Source: Spirillospora albida
GTDB taxonomy: Bacteria > Actinomycetota > Actinomycetes > Streptosporangiales > Streptosporangiaceae
Assembly (NCBI RefSeq): GCF_000718255.1
Contig: NZ_JOFJ01000023.1
Span: forward strand, 1-64,000
Reading direction: 5' to 3'
DNA length: 64,000 nt
In this document: positions 63,006 through 64,000 of the stretch, piece after piece
Layout: every line of letters begins with the position of its first letter
Numbering within the stretch: position 1 is the first letter of the stretch
Position numbers and translations under genes: made by a program
Notes under the pieces: generated by a model
What the model was told of the DNA's origin: nothing
Seen by the model: the letters and a program-made list of their open reading frames with translations, nothing else
Database searches by the model: none

Positions 63006-63330
63006 CACCGGCCTGGCGGCGGTGATCGGGCACCCGGGACTCGGCCTCGGGGGCCTCACGTTCATGCTGCTCGGCAACCCGCTGTCGGCCGCGGCGTCCG
63101 CGCCCGAACTGCTCCCGCAGCCCTGGGGCGACCTCGGGGCGCTGCTGCCGCCGGGAGCCACCGTCACCCTGCTGCGTTCGGCCGCGTACTTCGACGGCGC
63201 CGGAGCCGCCGGTCCCCTCGCGGTCCTCGCGGCCTGGGCCGTGGCCGGCCTCGCCCTCCTGGCCGCCGCCGCTCTGCGCGCACGCCCCCAGGAGGGGCTT
63301 GTCCGCGACCGCGAGCCCGCGCTGACCTGA
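62989..63330 (+). pseudogene. C-terminal fragment of a membrane protein (ABC-2/YhgE-like permease)
   Basis: A plus-strand frame opens after a TGA at 62986-62988 and reads WAITGLAAVIGHPGLGLGG, LTFMLLGNPLSAAASAPELLP, PWGDLGALLPPGA, LLRSAAYFDGAG and a last membrane helix, ending RPQEGLVRDREPALT. GNPLS...PWGxLGxLLPPGAxxxLLRSxAYF is characteristic of the C-terminal part of actinobacterial export-type membrane proteins usually several hundred residues long. There is no start codon with a ribosome-binding site and no N-terminal part. A strong hairpin follows the stop. Confidence 0.7.
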
Positions 63331-63337
63331 CCCGATC

Positions 63338-63381
63338 CATCTGGCGAGCCCGTGCGGGAAGCCGCGCGGGCTCGCCAGATG
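63338..63381 (+). terminator. 15-bp perfect stem-loop after the membrane-protein fragment
   Basis: Bases 63338-63352 pair without mismatch with 63367-63381 around a 14-base loop, 8 bp after the fragment's stop. An intact terminator behind a gene fragment supports the idea that a functional gene once ended here. Confidence 0.7.
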
Positions 63382-63479
63382 ATGCTCACCCGGTGGTGAC
63401 ATTCGCGCCGTTCCCCGGCGCGCCGGGTAATCGATCCGTAGCATTCCGTGCTCGTTCCCGATTGCCCGGAAGGGGAGTG

Positions 63480-64000
63480 ATGGCGGCGTTCCTGCTGCGC
63501 CGACTGGTACGCGGCCTCGTCCTCGTCCTGCTGGCGTCCTCCCTCGCCTACCTGCTCGCCGCGTACGCGCTGCGGCCCCGCGCCGAACTCGAGGGCCGGA
63601 CGCCGCGTCCGCCGGAGGCCGTCATCGACGCGCAGCTCACGCGCCACAACCTGAACGACCGCACGCCCCTGGCCGACCGGTTCCGCGTCTGGGCGACGGG
63701 CGTGGCGCACGGGAGCTTCGGGCGGACCAGGGAGGGGGAACCGGTCGACGGCGAGCTGTGGCGCCGCCTCGGTGTCAGCGCCCGGCTCCTCCTGCCCGGG
63801 ACGGTGCTGGGATGCGTCCTCGGCGTCCTCCTCGGCGCGTACGCGGCGATCCGGCACGGCGGCGCGGCCGACCACGCCGTCACCTTCCTCGGGTACCTCC
63901 TCCTCGCCGCCCCCGTGTTCGTGCTCGCCGTCCTGTTGCAGACGGCCGCCGCCGAGGCGAACGACGCGACGGGCCTGCGGCTCCTCACCTGGGTGGGGGA
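63480..64000 (+). CDS. ABC transporter permease, DppB/OppB type (5' part only)
   Basis: The gene runs off the right edge after 173 codons. It begins MAAFLLRRLVRGLVLVLLAS with the usual DppB-type N-terminal membrane helix, followed by RPRAELEGRTPRPPEAVIDA, LTRHNLNDRTPLADRFRVW, GVAHGSFGRTREGEPVDGEL and LGVSARLLLPGTVLGCVLGV, which match oligopeptide/nickel permeases (HxLDxPLxxRYxxWLxxxxxGDFGxS). GGAAGGGGAG lies directly before the ATG. A partner DppC and ATPases would be expected beyond the window. Confidence 0.85.
   Translation, partial: MAAFLLRRLVRGLVLVLLASSLAYLLAAYALRPRAELEGRTPRPPEAVIDAQLTRHNLNDRTPLADRFRVWATGVAHGSFGRTREGEPVDGELWRRLGVSARLLLPGTVLGCVLGVLLGAYAAIRHGGAADHAVTFLGYLLLAAPVFVLAVLLQTAAAEANDATGLRLLTWVG

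Overview
This is a high-GC actinobacterial chromosome segment. Gene content and order (dapA-rnj-ftsK, rodZ-like-rimO-pgsA, cinA-clgR, DUF3046...recA-recX-rny, gluABCD, miaB-miaA-dapF) match the conserved core of mycelial actinomycetes. My inference is a Streptosporangiales/Thermomonosporaceae relative such as Actinomadura; no rRNA or other species marker is present to test this. Nearly all of it is ordinary chromosomal coding sequence. I see no prophage, CRISPR array, biosynthetic cluster or tRNA.

Layout. 1-1 kb: the tail of an IS5-like transposase and a Uma2-type nuclease-fold gene. 1-14 kb: mixed accessory genes (SCO6745-like protein, a second-type FtsH, a lone ModA, ung, an MFS pump coupled to menA, a GNAT, a VOC protein, a MocR regulator divergent from an EamA exporter, a ferritin-like diiron protein, a GH18-like secreted or anchored protein). 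14.7-25.5 kb: the housekeeping run dapA-rnj, ftsK, rodZ-like, rimO-pgsA, cinA, clgR. 25.6-27.5 kb: dps, a Nei-type glycosylase and an Rrf2 regulator. 27.6-33.7 kb: a sugar-uptake cluster (binding lipoprotein, two permeases, GH3 N-acetylhexosaminidase) divergent from a ROK repressor; it resembles the das chitobiose system and has no ATPase of its own. 34-41 kb: secA2 and the giant helicase lhr. 41-46 kb: a lipase-like esterase, DUF3046, then an inserted block (DUF350 membrane protein, glutathionylspermidine-synthase-like ligase, Gly/Ser-tailed lipoprotein, a second ATP-grasp protein) sitting between DUF3046 and recA. 46-50 kb: recA-recX and rny. 50-55.5 kb: an S9 peptidase and the gluABCD polar amino-acid importer. 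55.6-60 kb: miaB, an extradiol-dioxygenase-like protein, an orphan antitoxin, miaA-dapF. 60-64 kb: an orphan sensor kinase, a deletion scar joining fragments of a TetR regulator and a membrane protein, and the start of a DppB-type permease.

How parts fit together. Several DNA-repair genes are here (recA, recX, ung, nei, lhr, dps). recA carries both a LexA box and a PafBC/RecA-NDp-type promoter, and ung has a near-identical promoter, so a shared damage regulon is visible in the sequence. Two tRNA/ribosome methylthiotransferases (RimO, MiaB) and MiaA act on translation accuracy. RNase J and RNase Y are both present. DapA and DapF supply diaminopimelate for the cell wall. The most unusual region is 42690-45764, which resembles the enterobacterial YgiB/YgiC and YjfL/YjfM/YjfC genes and could be an uncharacterised lipoprotein-modification system. 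Strong GC-rich hairpins without U-tracts close many transcription units.
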